Shown piece by piece: positions 18,293-27,691 of a stretch of DNA of 64,000 nt. Location: positions 22,129 through 86,128 of the forward strand of contig CAPEBR010000015.1 in the NCBI GenBank assembly GCA_948602995.1. Direction: 5' to 3'. Within the stretch, counting starts at the first letter, position 1. Each line of letters starts with the position of its first letter. The DNA is from an uncultured Dorea sp. (lineage in GTDB: Bacteria > Bacillota > Clostridia > Lachnospirales > Lachnospiraceae). The notes beneath the pieces were generated by a model, which saw only the letters and a list, made by a program, of their open reading frames with translations, was not told where the DNA came from and did not search any database. The position numbers were made by a program, and so were the translations under genes.

Positions 18293-18308
18293 ATATTGTG
18301 TTTGTCAT

Positions 18309-18344
18309 AAAAAAGAGAGCTTCGGAATCGAAACTCTCTTTTTT
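18309..18344. terminator. bidirectional terminator between trmN6 and the minus-strand MCP
   Basis: AAAAAAGAGAG-c-TTCG...CGAA-a-CTCTCTTTTTT, with A and T tails on both sides, placed between two converging genes. Confidence 0.85.
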
Positions 18345-18360
18345 GCAGCTGCTATTCTTT

Positions 18361-20277
18361 TTAGTATTTGTCGTTGTTATTTACAAACGGTACGGTAGGA
18401 GCCGGCGTATAGGATGTCTTTTCTTCAGACACCGGGCTGCTGTCCGCAAGAGACAGGTCTACTTCTCCGACTGTGGAATAGATCGGCGAGGTGCTGTCAG
18501 TGTGGCTCTCCGAAGAAGATGCGGTGCTGCGGCTGAAATCCGTACTTGTGGCAGACACTACAGGCGCCGGGTCAGAGGACGGACTTGTAAAAGCTGAAGC
18601 CGACATCCCTTTCAAATGAAAACGGTTCACTAGATTCTTAAGCAGTGTAGACTGGCTGAAAAGCTCTTCGCTGGCAGCAGCGCTCTGCTGTGCGGTTGCG
18701 GAGTTCGTCTGGATAACAGAGGAGATCTGGTCGATTCCCAGAGTAACCTGCTGGAGTCCTTCTGCCTGCATGTCAGAGGCCTCTGTGATATGTGCCATGT
18801 TGCTCTCAATCTGCTGTGCACTTGTTACAACATTTAACAGGGACTTCTGTGTATCTGCTGCAATCTCATTTCCTTCAGCAACTGCGGTAAGGGAGTTGCT
18901 GATTAGTACAGTAGTATCCTTGGCAGCCTCTGCACTTCTTGAAGCCAGCGTTCTCACTTCATCAGCCACAACTGCGAAGCCCTTGCCGGATTCACCTGCG
19001 CGTGCAGCCTCGACAGCCGCATTCAGTGCAAGAATATTAGTCTGGAATGCAATGTCCTCAATTGTCTTAATAATCTTTTCGATCTCGCTTGAGCATTCGT
19101 TAATCTTAGTCATGGCAGTCATCATGGCTTCCATCTTGGAATTGCTGTTATTGACCTCTCCCGCAGTCTCAAGTATCAGGTTATTTACATCCCGTGAATT
19201 AGCAGCAGTCTGATTTACCTGCTCAGACAGAGTGCTTAATGTGGCAACTAATTCTTCTACAGAGCTTGCCTGCTCAGTTGCGCCCTGGCTTAATGCCTGC
19301 GCACCGCTTGATACCTGGTCTGAACCGCTTGATACCTGGTCGGCAGCTACATGAATCTGTCCGAGTGTATCGTTCAGGGAACGAATAATCTTGTTTCCTG
19401 AGTTCTTAATAGAAGCAAATTCCCCAAGATAATCCATATCCATCTCTACAGACAAATCGCCGTCTGCCAGTGAGTCCAGTCTGGAACAGATATGGGAGAT
19501 GTATTCCGACAAAGTCTTTAACACAAAACGGAGATTCTCGGCGAGTACGCCGAGTTCATCCTTGGACTGGTATGTAACCTCTGAGTGCATATCGCCTTTG
19601 GCCATTGCTACAACGGCATGTTCAATCTCCGCAATCGGATATGTGATCCCTCTGATAATGCTGATGGAGAGGAAGAGGGTTAGTATCACGCTGACAATTG
19701 CCAGTCCATAAAGGATATAGGTACAATATTTTTTTGTGGCAGATCCGCTGGTGTAATATTCATCAGCCTTTGTCTGTGCGCTTTCGATGATTTCCTGAAG
19801 TTTGCTCTGCATATTGGCAGATGCTTCGGCATATTCGCCGGTTGTCAGTTCAACTGCGCCTTCTAGATCGTTATTCTCCAGACACTCGATCGTTTTAGAC
19901 CGTGCTGTACTTGTGTCCTGTGCGGCAGCCTGCATGGACTGCAGAAGAGCTGCGTCTCCTTCATAACATTCCGCCAGGGAGTCAAGAGCATTGCCGAGCT
20001 GTGTGACTCCCTGATCGATCTCGGACAGACATGACTGGATCGTTGCGTCATCACCCGCGGCGCTGGCCCGGAATACGGTCAGCTGGACCTGCCTTGTTGT
20101 GGACTGTGCCTGCAATGCATATTTTACCATCGGGTATGGAACCTTATAAAAGTTTTCCAGTCCGCCGAAGACGCTCCTCAGTCCGATCGAAGACGCTATA
20201 ATTGCAATAATATAAAAGAGTATCACAATGCTGAATGAAAAAAATAGCTTACTTCTTACTTTTAAATTTTTTAACAC
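18361..20277 (-). CDS. methyl-accepting chemotaxis protein 1
   Basis: Transmembrane chemoreceptor of 638 residues. TM1 spans about 11-33 and TM2 about 185-207, around a four-helix-type outer sensor of about 150 residues. HAMP follows, then the signalling domain with the hairpin tip IEDIAFQTNILALNAAVEAARAGE, identical in kind to the two other MCPs here. A Ser/Thr/Pro-rich tail of about 70 residues ends in VNNNDKY. The start is GTG at 20277 with GGGAGGG 8 bp upstream. The N-terminus is nearly the same as that of MCP 3 (MLK-LKVRSKL). Ligand unknown. Transcribed away from the flagellar cluster. Confidence 0.93.
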   Translation of the reverse strand: MLKNLKVRSKLFFSFSIVILFYIIAIIASSIGLRSVFGGLENFYKVPYPMVKYALQAQSTTRQVQLTVFRASAAGDDATIQSCLSEIDQGVTQLGNALDSLAECYEGDAALLQSMQAAAQDTSTARSKTIECLENNDLEGAVELTTGEYAEASANMQSKLQEIIESAQTKADEYYTSGSATKKYCTYILYGLAIVSVILTLFLSISIIRGITYPIAEIEHAVVAMAKGDMHSEVTYQSKDELGVLAENLRFVLKTLSEYISHICSRLDSLADGDLSVEMDMDYLGEFASIKNSGNKIIRSLNDTLGQIHVAADQVSSGSDQVSSGAQALSQGATEQASSVEELVATLSTLSEQVNQTAANSRDVNNLILETAGEVNNSNSKMEAMMTAMTKINECSSEIEKIIKTIEDIAFQTNILALNAAVEAARAGESGKGFAVVADEVRTLASRSAEAAKDTTVLISNSLTAVAEGNEIAADTQKSLLNVVTSAQQIESNMAHITEASDMQAEGLQQVTLGIDQISSVIQTNSATAQQSAAASEELFSQSTLLKNLVNRFHLKGMSASAFTSPSSDPAPVVSATSTDFSRSTASSSESHTDSTSPIYSTVGEVDLSLADSSPVSEEKTSYTPAPTVPFVNNNDKY

Positions 20278-20371
20278 TTTTTAATCCCTCCCAGTATAAT
20301 ATTGATGGAGGCGAAAAGTGTCTGTCACCTCCTGTGTACGTTTGGATTGTGGCGTACCCCATGTAAGCTAT

Positions 20372-20400
20372 ATTTTATACCTCATTTTATAGATTGTAAA
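20372..20400 (-). promoter_or_regulatory. sigma-A-like promoter of MCP 1
   Basis: On the minus strand: TTTACA (20400-20395), 17-bp spacer, TAAAAT (20377-20372), giving a leader of about 95 nt. No FliA-type box is visible in this gap. Confidence 0.5.
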
Positions 20401-20404
20401 TATA

Positions 20405-20470
20405 TAGATGTCGAATTTTCAAAAAAATTTCAAAAAATTTCGAAAAGCTCTTTTCAACAGAAAAGAAAAA
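20405..20470. other. A-tract-rich DNA in the divergent intergenic region
   Basis: Several A4-A7 tracts spaced about 10-11 bp apart, plus a GAAAAG-ct-CTTTTC hairpin, between MCP 1 (minus) and the lytic transglycosylase gene (plus). It may be bent DNA or an upstream promoter element. The rest of the 377-bp gap (20278-20654) is AT-rich with no other clear feature and no confident plus-strand promoter. Confidence 0.4.
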
Positions 20471-20654
20471 TGGCATAATGATATATATTTGCATAATTTA
20501 CACTTCTTGTACTATACATGCTATATATGATGTAAGTGTTAAAGGATTATGAAGCAACACATCCAGCCTGCTAAAATAAATAGCTGCTTTCAGCGAGGGG
20601 TGGATATTTGTACTGTAATAATAGAAGGAAATGAAAAGATAGGAGATGATGGCT

Positions 20655-21461
20655 ATGACAGGCAATTATGCAGTATATGAGAATTTGTATAATTATATGA
20701 ATTATCTTCTGAACCCGGATCAGGGCATCTCGGGGGCAAGTACCACACATGGGGGCAGGACGGCCGGAAGTTCTGAGGTTAGTAAGACGTCCGGCGGCAA
20801 AAGCTTTGTGGATACATTCAAGAAAACGGCAGGAGTAACGGGCGTGCCTGAGAGTATGGATTCCATTTTTGAGGAAGCGGCGAAGCTTTACAATGTACCG
20901 GTGCAGCTTCTGAAGGCTGTGGGTAAGGCAGAGTCTGGCTTTAATGCCAATGCAGTGTCTGCTGTGGGAGCACAGGGAGTGATGCAGCTTATGCCGGCAA
21001 CTGCCCGCTATCTGGGAGTGGATAATCCGTTTGACGCCAGAAGCAATATTATGGGAGGAGCAAAATACATTGCGGAGAAGCTTAAGGAGTATGACGGCGA
21101 TGTGGAGCTTGCCCTTGCGGCGTATAATGCAGGCAGCGGAAACGTGGCGAAGTATGGGGGCGTTCCGCCATTTACAGAGACGATTAATTACATAGACAGA
21201 ATCATGGGATATATGGGTACAGATCTTTCGGCGGGCAGGACAGTGCAGACGGCTGGGGAACAGACAGGGATGTCTTATATGTCTGACAGTACAGAGAAGG
21301 GAACCGGCAAGATGAGCGTTTCAGATGCGATGTCACAGTATTATATGGCACAGATCCAGCTTAAGCTGCAGGAGCGGATGGATGACCTGGGACAGTCGCT
21401 TCAGGTTTCGGGCGACTATGAAAAGGAGCAGGAAGACGAAGAGAAGAGGTATTTTCTGTAA
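20655..21461 (+). CDS. lytic transglycosylase (SLT domain), probable flagellar muramidase
   Basis: A 268-residue protein. After a Ser/Gly-rich N-terminal third comes a full SLT domain: catalytic Glu in VGKAESGFNANAVS, GAQGVMQLMPATA, then ALAAYNAGSGNVAKYGG and NYIDRIMGY. It cleaves peptidoglycan and, from its place 150 bp before flgB, probably opens the wall for the rod, replacing the muramidase half of FlgJ. No signal peptide is seen, so export through the flagellar gate is likely. I use ATG 20655, 9 bp after AGGAG; upstream ATGs are too close to that site. Confidence 0.82.
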   Translation: MTGNYAVYENLYNYMNYLLNPDQGISGASTTHGGRTAGSSEVSKTSGGKSFVDTFKKTAGVTGVPESMDSIFEEAAKLYNVPVQLLKAVGKAESGFNANAVSAVGAQGVMQLMPATARYLGVDNPFDARSNIMGGAKYIAEKLKEYDGDVELALAAYNAGSGNVAKYGGVPPFTETINYIDRIMGYMGTDLSAGRTVQTAGEQTGMSYMSDSTEKGTGKMSVSDAMSQYYMAQIQLKLQERMDDLGQSLQVSGDYEKEQEDEEKRYFL

Positions 21462-21617
21462 CTCATAATTGTGAAATTCATGGAAATGATGAAAAACTAT
21501 AGACTTTTTTTCCGGTTCGGTGTATGATAATGAATGGTACATTGTGTAAAAAAATGATGTATTCGGTAAAAACACTTAAGAACTGCAAGTATATATAATA
21601 ATAAGGATGTGACAGAC

Positions 21618-21995
21618 ATGATATTTGGAAATACGATTTCAATGGCACAGAAGTCTCTGGACTGCTTGTGGAAAAAGCAGGAGGCGCTTTCGGATAATCT
21701 GGCGAATATTGACACTCCGGGATACAAGAGAAAGCAGGTGAGCTTCGAAGAGGCTTTTAGAAAACGTCTGATTGCTGCGGATGAGACGAAGAGCAGTGCG
21801 AAGATGAGAGAGGCCATAGAGGGAGCGGGGTATACGGTTTATACAAGAGATGACACGGCAAGAGTGGATGAGAATAATGTGAATGCGGATGTGGAAGAGA
21901 CGGAGATGACCAGAACATGGCTTCATTATAATTACCTTCTGCAGTCAGTGACCAATGATATCAAGAGATATCAGTCGGCAATTAAAGGACAGTAG
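21618..21995 (+). CDS. flgB: flagellar basal-body rod protein FlgB
   Basis: Proximal rod protein of 125 residues with the rod/hook N-terminal motif LSDNLANIDTPGYKRKQVSFEE and the C-terminal amphipathic helix. I start at ATG 21618 (AAGGA 10 bp upstream) rather than GTG 21609. First gene of the flagellar supercluster, but unusually it is followed directly by fliE; flgC is 13 kb downstream. No confident promoter is visible in the 156 bp upstream, so it may be read from the transglycosylase gene. Confidence 0.93.
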   Translation: MIFGNTISMAQKSLDCLWKKQEALSDNLANIDTPGYKRKQVSFEEAFRKRLIAADETKSSAKMREAIEGAGYTVYTRDDTARVDENNVNADVEETEMTRTWLHYNYLLQSVTNDIKRYQSAIKGQ

Positions 21996-22016
21996 AGAAA
22001 GGATTGATACATAATT

Positions 22017-22349
22017 ATGGAAGAGAAGTTCATTACACCCATTGAGCCTATGAGCTTTACCGCGATTCAGCCGATCACCTTAAACGGAGACGCACAGAAG
22101 AGCGCCCAGGTTAAGGGACAGGAAGGGATATCCACATTCAAGGGAATATTTGAAGAGGCGATCGGAAACGTGAGGACAACAGAGGATACCTTAGTTAAGG
22201 AACAGTACCGTCTGGCGACGGGACAGATAGAAGATCCGCATACGGTTATGATTGCATCTAATCAGGCGCAGCTTGCGGCAGATTTGCTGATAGCTCTCAG
22301 ATCACAGGCGCTGCAATCTTATAATGAGATTATGCGTATCAGTTCATAA
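22017..22349 (+). CDS. fliE: flagellar hook-basal body complex protein FliE
   Basis: A 110-residue adaptor between the MS ring and rod. The C-terminal part, TLVKEQYRLATGQIEDPHTVMIASNQAQLA and YNEIMRI, is the FliE signature. The N-terminal 40 residues are less conserved. A 13-bp perfect hairpin spans its stop codon. Confidence 0.93.
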   Translation: MEEKFITPIEPMSFTAIQPITLNGDAQKSAQVKGQEGISTFKGIFEEAIGNVRTTEDTLVKEQYRLATGQIEDPHTVMIASNQAQLAADLLIALRSQALQSYNEIMRISS

Positions 22350-22368
22350 GAGGACTTATGAACTGATA
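22337..22368 (+). other. perfect hairpin over the fliE stop codon
   Basis: TATCAGTTCATAA (22337-22349) pairs fully with TTATGAACTGATA (22356-22368), loop GAGGAC. Only a short TTTCTT tract follows, so it may be a weak terminator or RNA-processing site between fliE and fliF. Confidence 0.5.
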
Positions 22369-22436
22369 TTTCTTCGCCTTTGGGCGGAAGTTATTGCGGC
22401 ACAAAAAACCAAAAAGAGATAAGAGAGTTTTGAATA

Positions 22437-24080
22437 ATGAAAGAGAGAATCGATCAATTAAAAGAATTAGTTGAAAAACTAAACAGCAGGACTAAGAAGA
22501 TAATCATTATCGGCGTAGCAGCATTGATCGTCGGAGCTGTCATCATAGCGCTTATTTTAAACAATCAGCCTTACGAGACTCTTTTTACCGGGCTTGGACA
22601 GGAGGAGGCACAGCAGATTACCCAGAAGCTGCAGGAGGACGGCGTTGACTTTAAGTATGATGGCAACTCGGAGATTCTGGTGAAGAAGGATGTGCTGGAC
22701 CAGACGAAGGCGGCGCTTGTTCAGGAAGGCTATCCGAAGAACGGATTTACATATGACACCTTCATAGAAAATGCGGGCATGATGACTACGGATTCTGACA
22801 AGAATACGTATAAACTGTATCAGCTGCAGGATCGTATCGGAGCTACGGTCAGATGCTTTGAGGGCGTAAAGGATGCAAAAGTAACAATCGCCCTGGGCGA
22901 AGAGAGCAAATACGTACTGAGTGATGACGAGGGAGAAGGTCCCAGCGCCTCGGTATTTGTGACTATGGAGGGAGGCGGTTCTCCGACAGCTGAACAGGTG
23001 GCAGGTATACAGAGACTTGTTGCAAAGAGCGTTGCGGGAATGGAGCTTACTGAGGTAGTCGTTCTGGATGGAGAGGGAAATGACGTGTCTGTTGACGCGG
23101 ACGGGAACAGTTCATCCGTGAATGGTTCAGATGTTGAGGAGATTGCCAGGGTAATTGAACGTCAGATTTCCAATAATGTGGTGAAGGTGCTTGGACCCAT
23201 CTACGGGCGGGACAATGTAAAGGTATCCGCACGGGCAAAGATTAATATGGAGAATCTGGTACGCGAAACCATTACCTACAATACTCCGGAGAAGATAGAC
23301 GAAGAGGATAAGACGGGAATTGTCAGCAAGGAGGATCTCTATACCGAACGTGCCGGAGGCGGAAACACAGCCGGAGGCGTTGCGGGAACAGAGACAAACG
23401 CGGACACGGCAGAATATAATACGGACAGTAATAATAACAATACAGGTGCATCCAGCGAAAGTGTTTCCAGAGAATATCTGGTGAATCAGATTAAGGAACA
23501 GGGGCAGGTGTCGCCGGGAGCGCTGGATGACCTTACTGTATCCGTTGCGATTAACGGAGAAGGGTACGGGAGCCTGAGAGAGAGTCAGCTTCTTGCCCTT
23601 GTGGGAAATGCGGCAGGTATTGCAGCGGCGGACCAGCGGGAGAAGATTACGGTTGTAAGTGCACCGTTCAGCGAAGGCTCTGATGATGAGGAGGAGACAA
23701 AGAACGGCTTTGTAAGATTCATCGAATCCGTTCCGCTCTGGGTATTCATTGTAGTGGCAGTTCTCCTTGTGCTTTTGCTTGCACTTCTTATCTTCCTGCT
23801 TATAAGACGCAGGCGCAGGGCAGAGGAGGAAGCGGAAGAGCTTGCGGCAGCGGAAGAGGCTGCGATGGAAGAAGGCGCTGTGGAAGGACTCCTGGGAGAT
23901 CTGGATACCGGAGAAGAGGAAGTCTTCGATCTCAACAAGGAGCTGCAGGAGATCAAGAACGACAGAGGCATGGAACTGAAGAGAAGCGTCCGCGAATTTG
24001 CAGAGCAGAATCCGGAGATAGCTGCACAGTTGCTGAAAAACTGGCTGAATGGAGGCGGTGGAGATGGAAGCGGAGAATAA
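22437..24080 (+). CDS. fliF: flagellar MS-ring protein FliF
   Basis: MS-ring subunit of 547 residues in the cytoplasmic membrane. TM1 lies at about 21-41 (IIIIGVAALIVGAVIIALIL), followed by the YscJ-like ring domains (YETLFTGLGQEEAQQI) and an Asn/Ser/Thr-rich loop near 315-345. TM2 is near 435-455, and a cytoplasmic Glu-rich FliG-binding tail ends with LLKNWL. It overlaps fliG by 17 bp. Confidence 0.95.
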   Translation: MKERIDQLKELVEKLNSRTKKIIIIGVAALIVGAVIIALILNNQPYETLFTGLGQEEAQQITQKLQEDGVDFKYDGNSEILVKKDVLDQTKAALVQEGYPKNGFTYDTFIENAGMMTTDSDKNTYKLYQLQDRIGATVRCFEGVKDAKVTIALGEESKYVLSDDEGEGPSASVFVTMEGGGSPTAEQVAGIQRLVAKSVAGMELTEVVVLDGEGNDVSVDADGNSSSVNGSDVEEIARVIERQISNNVVKVLGPIYGRDNVKVSARAKINMENLVRETITYNTPEKIDEEDKTGIVSKEDLYTERAGGGNTAGGVAGTETNADTAEYNTDSNNNNTGASSESVSREYLVNQIKEQGQVSPGALDDLTVSVAINGEGYGSLRESQLLALVGNAAGIAAADQREKITVVSAPFSEGSDDEEETKNGFVRFIESVPLWVFIVVAVLLVLLLALLIFLLIRRRRRAEEEAEELAAAEEAAMEEGAVEGLLGDLDTGEEEVFDLNKELQEIKNDRGMELKRSVREFAEQNPEIAAQLLKNWLNGGGGDGSGE

Positions 24081-25077
24081 ACTTTCACCCGAGCAGAGAG
24101 CGGCGGCAGTCATTGTTTCGCTTGGAGCTGATAAAGCGTCTAAGATTTATAAGCATCTGAGTGAGAGTGACATTGAAAAATTAACAATTGAAGTAGCGAA
24201 GCTGGGACATATTACTCCGGAACAGATGGAGGCTGTCCTGGATGAATTCTATAAGACTTGTCTGACGCAGAAGGTTGTGACAGACGGCGGCATGGAGTAT
24301 GCGCGTGCCGTACTTGAAAAGGCATTTGGTGAGAGTACAGCGCAGACACTTCTTGAGAAGCTGTCCAAATCCATGAAGGTACGTCCGTTTGAATTTGTCA
24401 GAAAGAGTAATGTGAAGAATCTGATCTCTTTCCTACAGCACGAAAGAGCACAGACAATTGCCCTGGTATTATCTTATGCAGATGCAGATCAGGCATCTGC
24501 AGTGATCAGTGAGCTTCCGAAGGATAAGCGGATCAGGGTAGTAGAGGCAATCGCAAGGATGGAGAGTGCATCTCCTGATGCGATCAGGGTAGTGGAGACC
24601 TCTCTTAAGAAAAGATTCGAATCAATTCTTACAACACAAGACTTTACGAAGATTGGCGGTATCGACTACATAGCAGATGTTATGAATCATATGGATAGAA
24701 CCAATGAGAAGTACATCTTCGATGAGCTCGGTAAAGAGAACGAAGAGCTTGCAGAAAACATCCGCAAGAAGATGTTTGTATTCGAGGATATCGTCTCTAT
24801 GGACAACAGATCTATTCAGAGATTTATCCGTGAATGTGATGTTAAGGATATTGTATACGCACTTAAGGGATCTGATGATAACATCAAAGAGCTTATCTTC
24901 GCGAATGTATCCAGTCGTATGGCTGAGAGTATTGAGTCCGATCTTGAGGTTACGGTTAACGTACGTCTGAGAGATGTTGAAGAGGCTCAGAGCCGCATCG
25001 TAGGCGTAATCAGACGGCTTGAGGAAGCAGGAGAACTGATCATAGTTAAGAGCGGAAAGGATGAAATCATTGCCTAG
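24064..25077 (+). CDS. fliG: flagellar motor switch protein FliG
   Basis: C-ring rotor protein of 337 residues: N domain (LSPEQRAAAVIVSLGADKASKIYKHL split over two helices), middle domain and the torque helix DDNIKELIFANVSSRMAESI with the charged residues that face MotA. The usual EHPQ motif of the middle domain reads ERAQ (127-130) here. I choose ATG 24064 with GGAGG 8 bp upstream; it overlaps fliF by 17 bp. FliH starts inside its 3' end. Confidence 0.94.
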   Translation: MEAENKLSPEQRAAAVIVSLGADKASKIYKHLSESDIEKLTIEVAKLGHITPEQMEAVLDEFYKTCLTQKVVTDGGMEYARAVLEKAFGESTAQTLLEKLSKSMKVRPFEFVRKSNVKNLISFLQHERAQTIALVLSYADADQASAVISELPKDKRIRVVEAIARMESASPDAIRVVETSLKKRFESILTTQDFTKIGGIDYIADVMNHMDRTNEKYIFDELGKENEELAENIRKKMFVFEDIVSMDNRSIQRFIRECDVKDIVYALKGSDDNIKELIFANVSSRMAESIESDLEVTVNVRLRDVEEAQSRIVGVIRRLEEAGELIIVKSGKDEIIA

Positions 25078-25846
25078 GATTGTGAAGGGTCCGGCGAAGG
25101 AGAAGGAGGATATCAAACCCTTTGACTTCTTCGCGGGATTTATGCTGAATGAAGATGCAGGGGCAGAAGCGCCGGACGAAGAGCCTGAAGAGTCCGGCGG
25201 GGAAGAAGAGGAAGAAGAACGGATCAGGGATGAGGTTACGGCTGCTGAGAACGAGATACTGGAAGAGGCAAGAAAAAAGGCGGCCCAGATCATATCAGAG
25301 GCACGCGAACAGGCGAACCTGCTCCGTGAAAAGGGTTATAATGAAGGAAAAGAATCAGGACATGACGACGGTCTCAGAGAGGCGTATGAGGAGCAGAGAA
25401 GGCTTCTTGACCAGGAGCTTGCAAAGCTCAGGGCAGACATTACAGAGGTTATTAATGATGTGTCCGTTGAGAAGACGAAGCTTTTGGAGCAGTATATAGA
25501 TGACCTGAAGAGGATATCCCTGGCGGTGGCGGAAAAGATTGTACAGACCAGTCTGAGATCCAGTGGAGATATTGTGAAACGGATGATTCTTGCAGCCACA
25601 GATAAGATCAGAAAAAAGCAGTGGGCGAAAATATATGTAACAAAAGCGGACACAGGCGTATCCATGGAGGTGGATACGGAGTTTCTGGAGGCAATGTCAA
25701 AGCTGTCTGATAATATTAAGATTATCACGATGGATAACGGGGAGGACGGAACCTGCATTATTGAACTCCCGGATGAGATTATTGACGCCAGTGTCGGCAC
25801 ACAGTTAGAGAACATCAAGGATATATTGAATAATGTAAGATCATAG
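25061..25846 (+). CDS. fliH: flagellar assembly protein FliH
   Basis: Stator of the export ATPase, 261 residues. A very acidic stretch (residues 30-55) precedes a long coiled coil with the GxxxG-like GYNEGKESGHDDG segment near 92-105. The C-terminal FliI-binding domain ends ...ELPDEIIDASVGTQLENIK. It starts 17 bp inside fliG and is followed by fliI. Confidence 0.9.
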   Translation: MKSLPRIVKGPAKEKEDIKPFDFFAGFMLNEDAGAEAPDEEPEESGGEEEEEERIRDEVTAAENEILEEARKKAAQIISEAREQANLLREKGYNEGKESGHDDGLREAYEEQRRLLDQELAKLRADITEVINDVSVEKTKLLEQYIDDLKRISLAVAEKIVQTSLRSSGDIVKRMILAATDKIRKKQWAKIYVTKADTGVSMEVDTEFLEAMSKLSDNIKIITMDNGEDGTCIIELPDEIIDASVGTQLENIKDILNNVRS

Positions 25847-25862
25847 TAACGAGGTGGGGAGT

Positions 25863-27164
25863 ATGTTTTCAAAGCTGCCTGAATTAATTCAGAAGTCAGA
25901 GACAGTAAGTTACATAGGGAAAATTGAGAATGTCGTCGGCATGGCTATGGAATCCTCTGGGAACCGTGCCAGTATAGGCGATATTGCCATGATCTATAAT
26001 GAGGAGAAGCACCGGCAGATTCCGGTGGAGGTAGTAGGTTTTCGCGGAGACCGGATGCAGCTCATGGCATATGAAAATATCAGCGGCGTTGCGGCGGGAA
26101 GCTTCGTGAGAAATACAAAGCGGCGTCTGAAGATACCAGTAGGAGAGTTTCTCCGGGGGCGTATCATAGATGCCACAGGTAACCCCATGGATGATCTGGG
26201 ACCGTTTCCGTCCCCAAGATATTATTATGTAGAGAACACATATATTAATCCGTTAAAGCGTCCCCCGATTACAGATACACTGGAATTCGGGGTGAAAGCG
26301 ATTGACGGGCTTAATACAATTGGAAAAGGACAGCGTATTGGAATCTTTGCAGGAAGTGGTGTTGGAAAGAGCACGCTGCTTGGAATGATTGCCAAGAATG
26401 TAAAGGCGGATATTAATGTCATTGCTCTTGTAGGAGAGCGTGGACGTGAGGTTCTGGAATTTGTCCAGAAGGATCTGGGACCTGAGGGCCTGAAAAGGAG
26501 CGTACTTGTGGTGGCAACATCTGATCAGCCTGCAATGCTGAGGATGAAATGTCCGCTTGTTGCAACCACAATTGCGGAATATTTTAAAGATCAGGGTAAG
26601 GACGTCCTTCTTATGATGGATTCACTCACAAGGTTTGCAATGGCGCAGCGTGAAATCGGGCTTGCAACGGGAGAGCCGCCTGTTGCAAGAGGATATACGC
26701 CATCTATATATGCTGAGTTTCCGAAACTTCTGGAGCGGAGTGGGAATTTTGAAAAGGGTTCCATTACCGGCGTCTACACGGTACTGGTAGAGGGAGATGA
26801 TACGAATGAGCCGATTGCAGATACTGTCCGCGGTATCTTGGATGGTCATATTGTACTAACCAGAAAGCTTGCGAATGAAAATCATTTTCCGGCAATTGAT
26901 GTAAATGCCAGTATTTCCCGTCTGATGACAAACATTGTGTCAGATGAGCATAAGGCTGCCGCCGCAAAGATGAGGGATATCTTAAGCATATATTCAAAGA
27001 ACGAAGATCTGATATCGATTGGTGCATATAAATCAGGAACGAATCCAAGACTGGACGGAGCCATATCCAAGATTGACCAGGTCAATGAATTCCTGATGCA
27101 GAAGATAGATGAAAGCTATTCTTATGAAGAATCTCTAGAGATTATGAAGAGGATACTGCGATGA
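25863..27164 (+). CDS. fliI: flagellum-specific ATP synthase FliI
   Basis: Hexameric ATPase of the flagellar type III export apparatus, 433 residues. Walker A is GIFAGSGVGKST near residue 160, with VALVGERGREV, Walker B (LLMMDSLTRFAMAQREIGLA) and GYTPSIYAEFPKLLERSG. ATG 25863 has GAGGTG 6 bp before it; a GTG three codons earlier is less likely. It overlaps fliJ by 4 bp. Confidence 0.96.
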   Translation: MFSKLPELIQKSETVSYIGKIENVVGMAMESSGNRASIGDIAMIYNEEKHRQIPVEVVGFRGDRMQLMAYENISGVAAGSFVRNTKRRLKIPVGEFLRGRIIDATGNPMDDLGPFPSPRYYYVENTYINPLKRPPITDTLEFGVKAIDGLNTIGKGQRIGIFAGSGVGKSTLLGMIAKNVKADINVIALVGERGREVLEFVQKDLGPEGLKRSVLVVATSDQPAMLRMKCPLVATTIAEYFKDQGKDVLLMMDSLTRFAMAQREIGLATGEPPVARGYTPSIYAEFPKLLERSGNFEKGSITGVYTVLVEGDDTNEPIADTVRGILDGHIVLTRKLANENHFPAIDVNASISRLMTNIVSDEHKAAAAKMRDILSIYSKNEDLISIGAYKSGTNPRLDGAISKIDQVNEFLMQKIDESYSYEESLEIMKRILR

Positions 27165-27613
27165 AGAAATTCTTTTTTCCGCTTGACAAGGTGCTTGATT
27201 ATAAAGAACAGGTGCTGGACGGACTCAAGGCAGAGCATGCAAGAATATTGATGAAGGTAAGGGAATGCGAGCGGGCTATTGAGGAGCTGGAACAGCTTCA
27301 CCGGGACTGCACGGCTGAGTTCAGAAAGAATAAATTAAATGGTATAAAAATCAGCGAGATACATACATATGAAAATTATCTGGAGGCCCTGGGAGTCAAG
27401 ATCAGGATTAAGCAGGATCAGCTTGAAAAGCTGAAGCTTAGAGAGGAAGCCAAGAGAAATGAAGTGGTAGAGGCAAAGAAGGAGACTTCTACTCTGGATA
27501 AGTTAAAAGAAAAAAAGAGAGAAGAATACGATAAAGAAGTCCAAAAAGAAGAGGAAAGATTTATCGAGGAGTTTGTAACCACAAAAAGCGCCATGGTAAG
27601 GCTTGGCATGTAG
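27161..27613 (+). CDS. fliJ: flagellar export protein FliJ
   Basis: A 150-residue, almost entirely coiled-coil protein (KKFFFPLDKVLDYKEQVLDG start) that sits in the FliI ring and escorts chaperones. Assigned by position after fliI, length and the FliJ-type N-terminus. Low sequence conservation is normal for this family. Confidence 0.88.
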   Translation: MKKFFFPLDKVLDYKEQVLDGLKAEHARILMKVRECERAIEELEQLHRDCTAEFRKNKLNGIKISEIHTYENYLEALGVKIRIKQDQLEKLKLREEAKRNEVVEAKKETSTLDKLKEKKREEYDKEVQKEEERFIEEFVTTKSAMVRLGM

Positions 27614-27691
27614 GAGAAAGCAGTACCGGCAATGGGTAATACTGCGAGAGCAGATTACTATACAATCATGAAAGGAAAGGAGGAGATCAAG

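Noticed and set aside
23127..24113. A long minus-strand open frame opposite fliF
   Set aside because: The plus-strand frame encodes an evident FliF with proper start and overlap to fliG; the antisense product has no motif.
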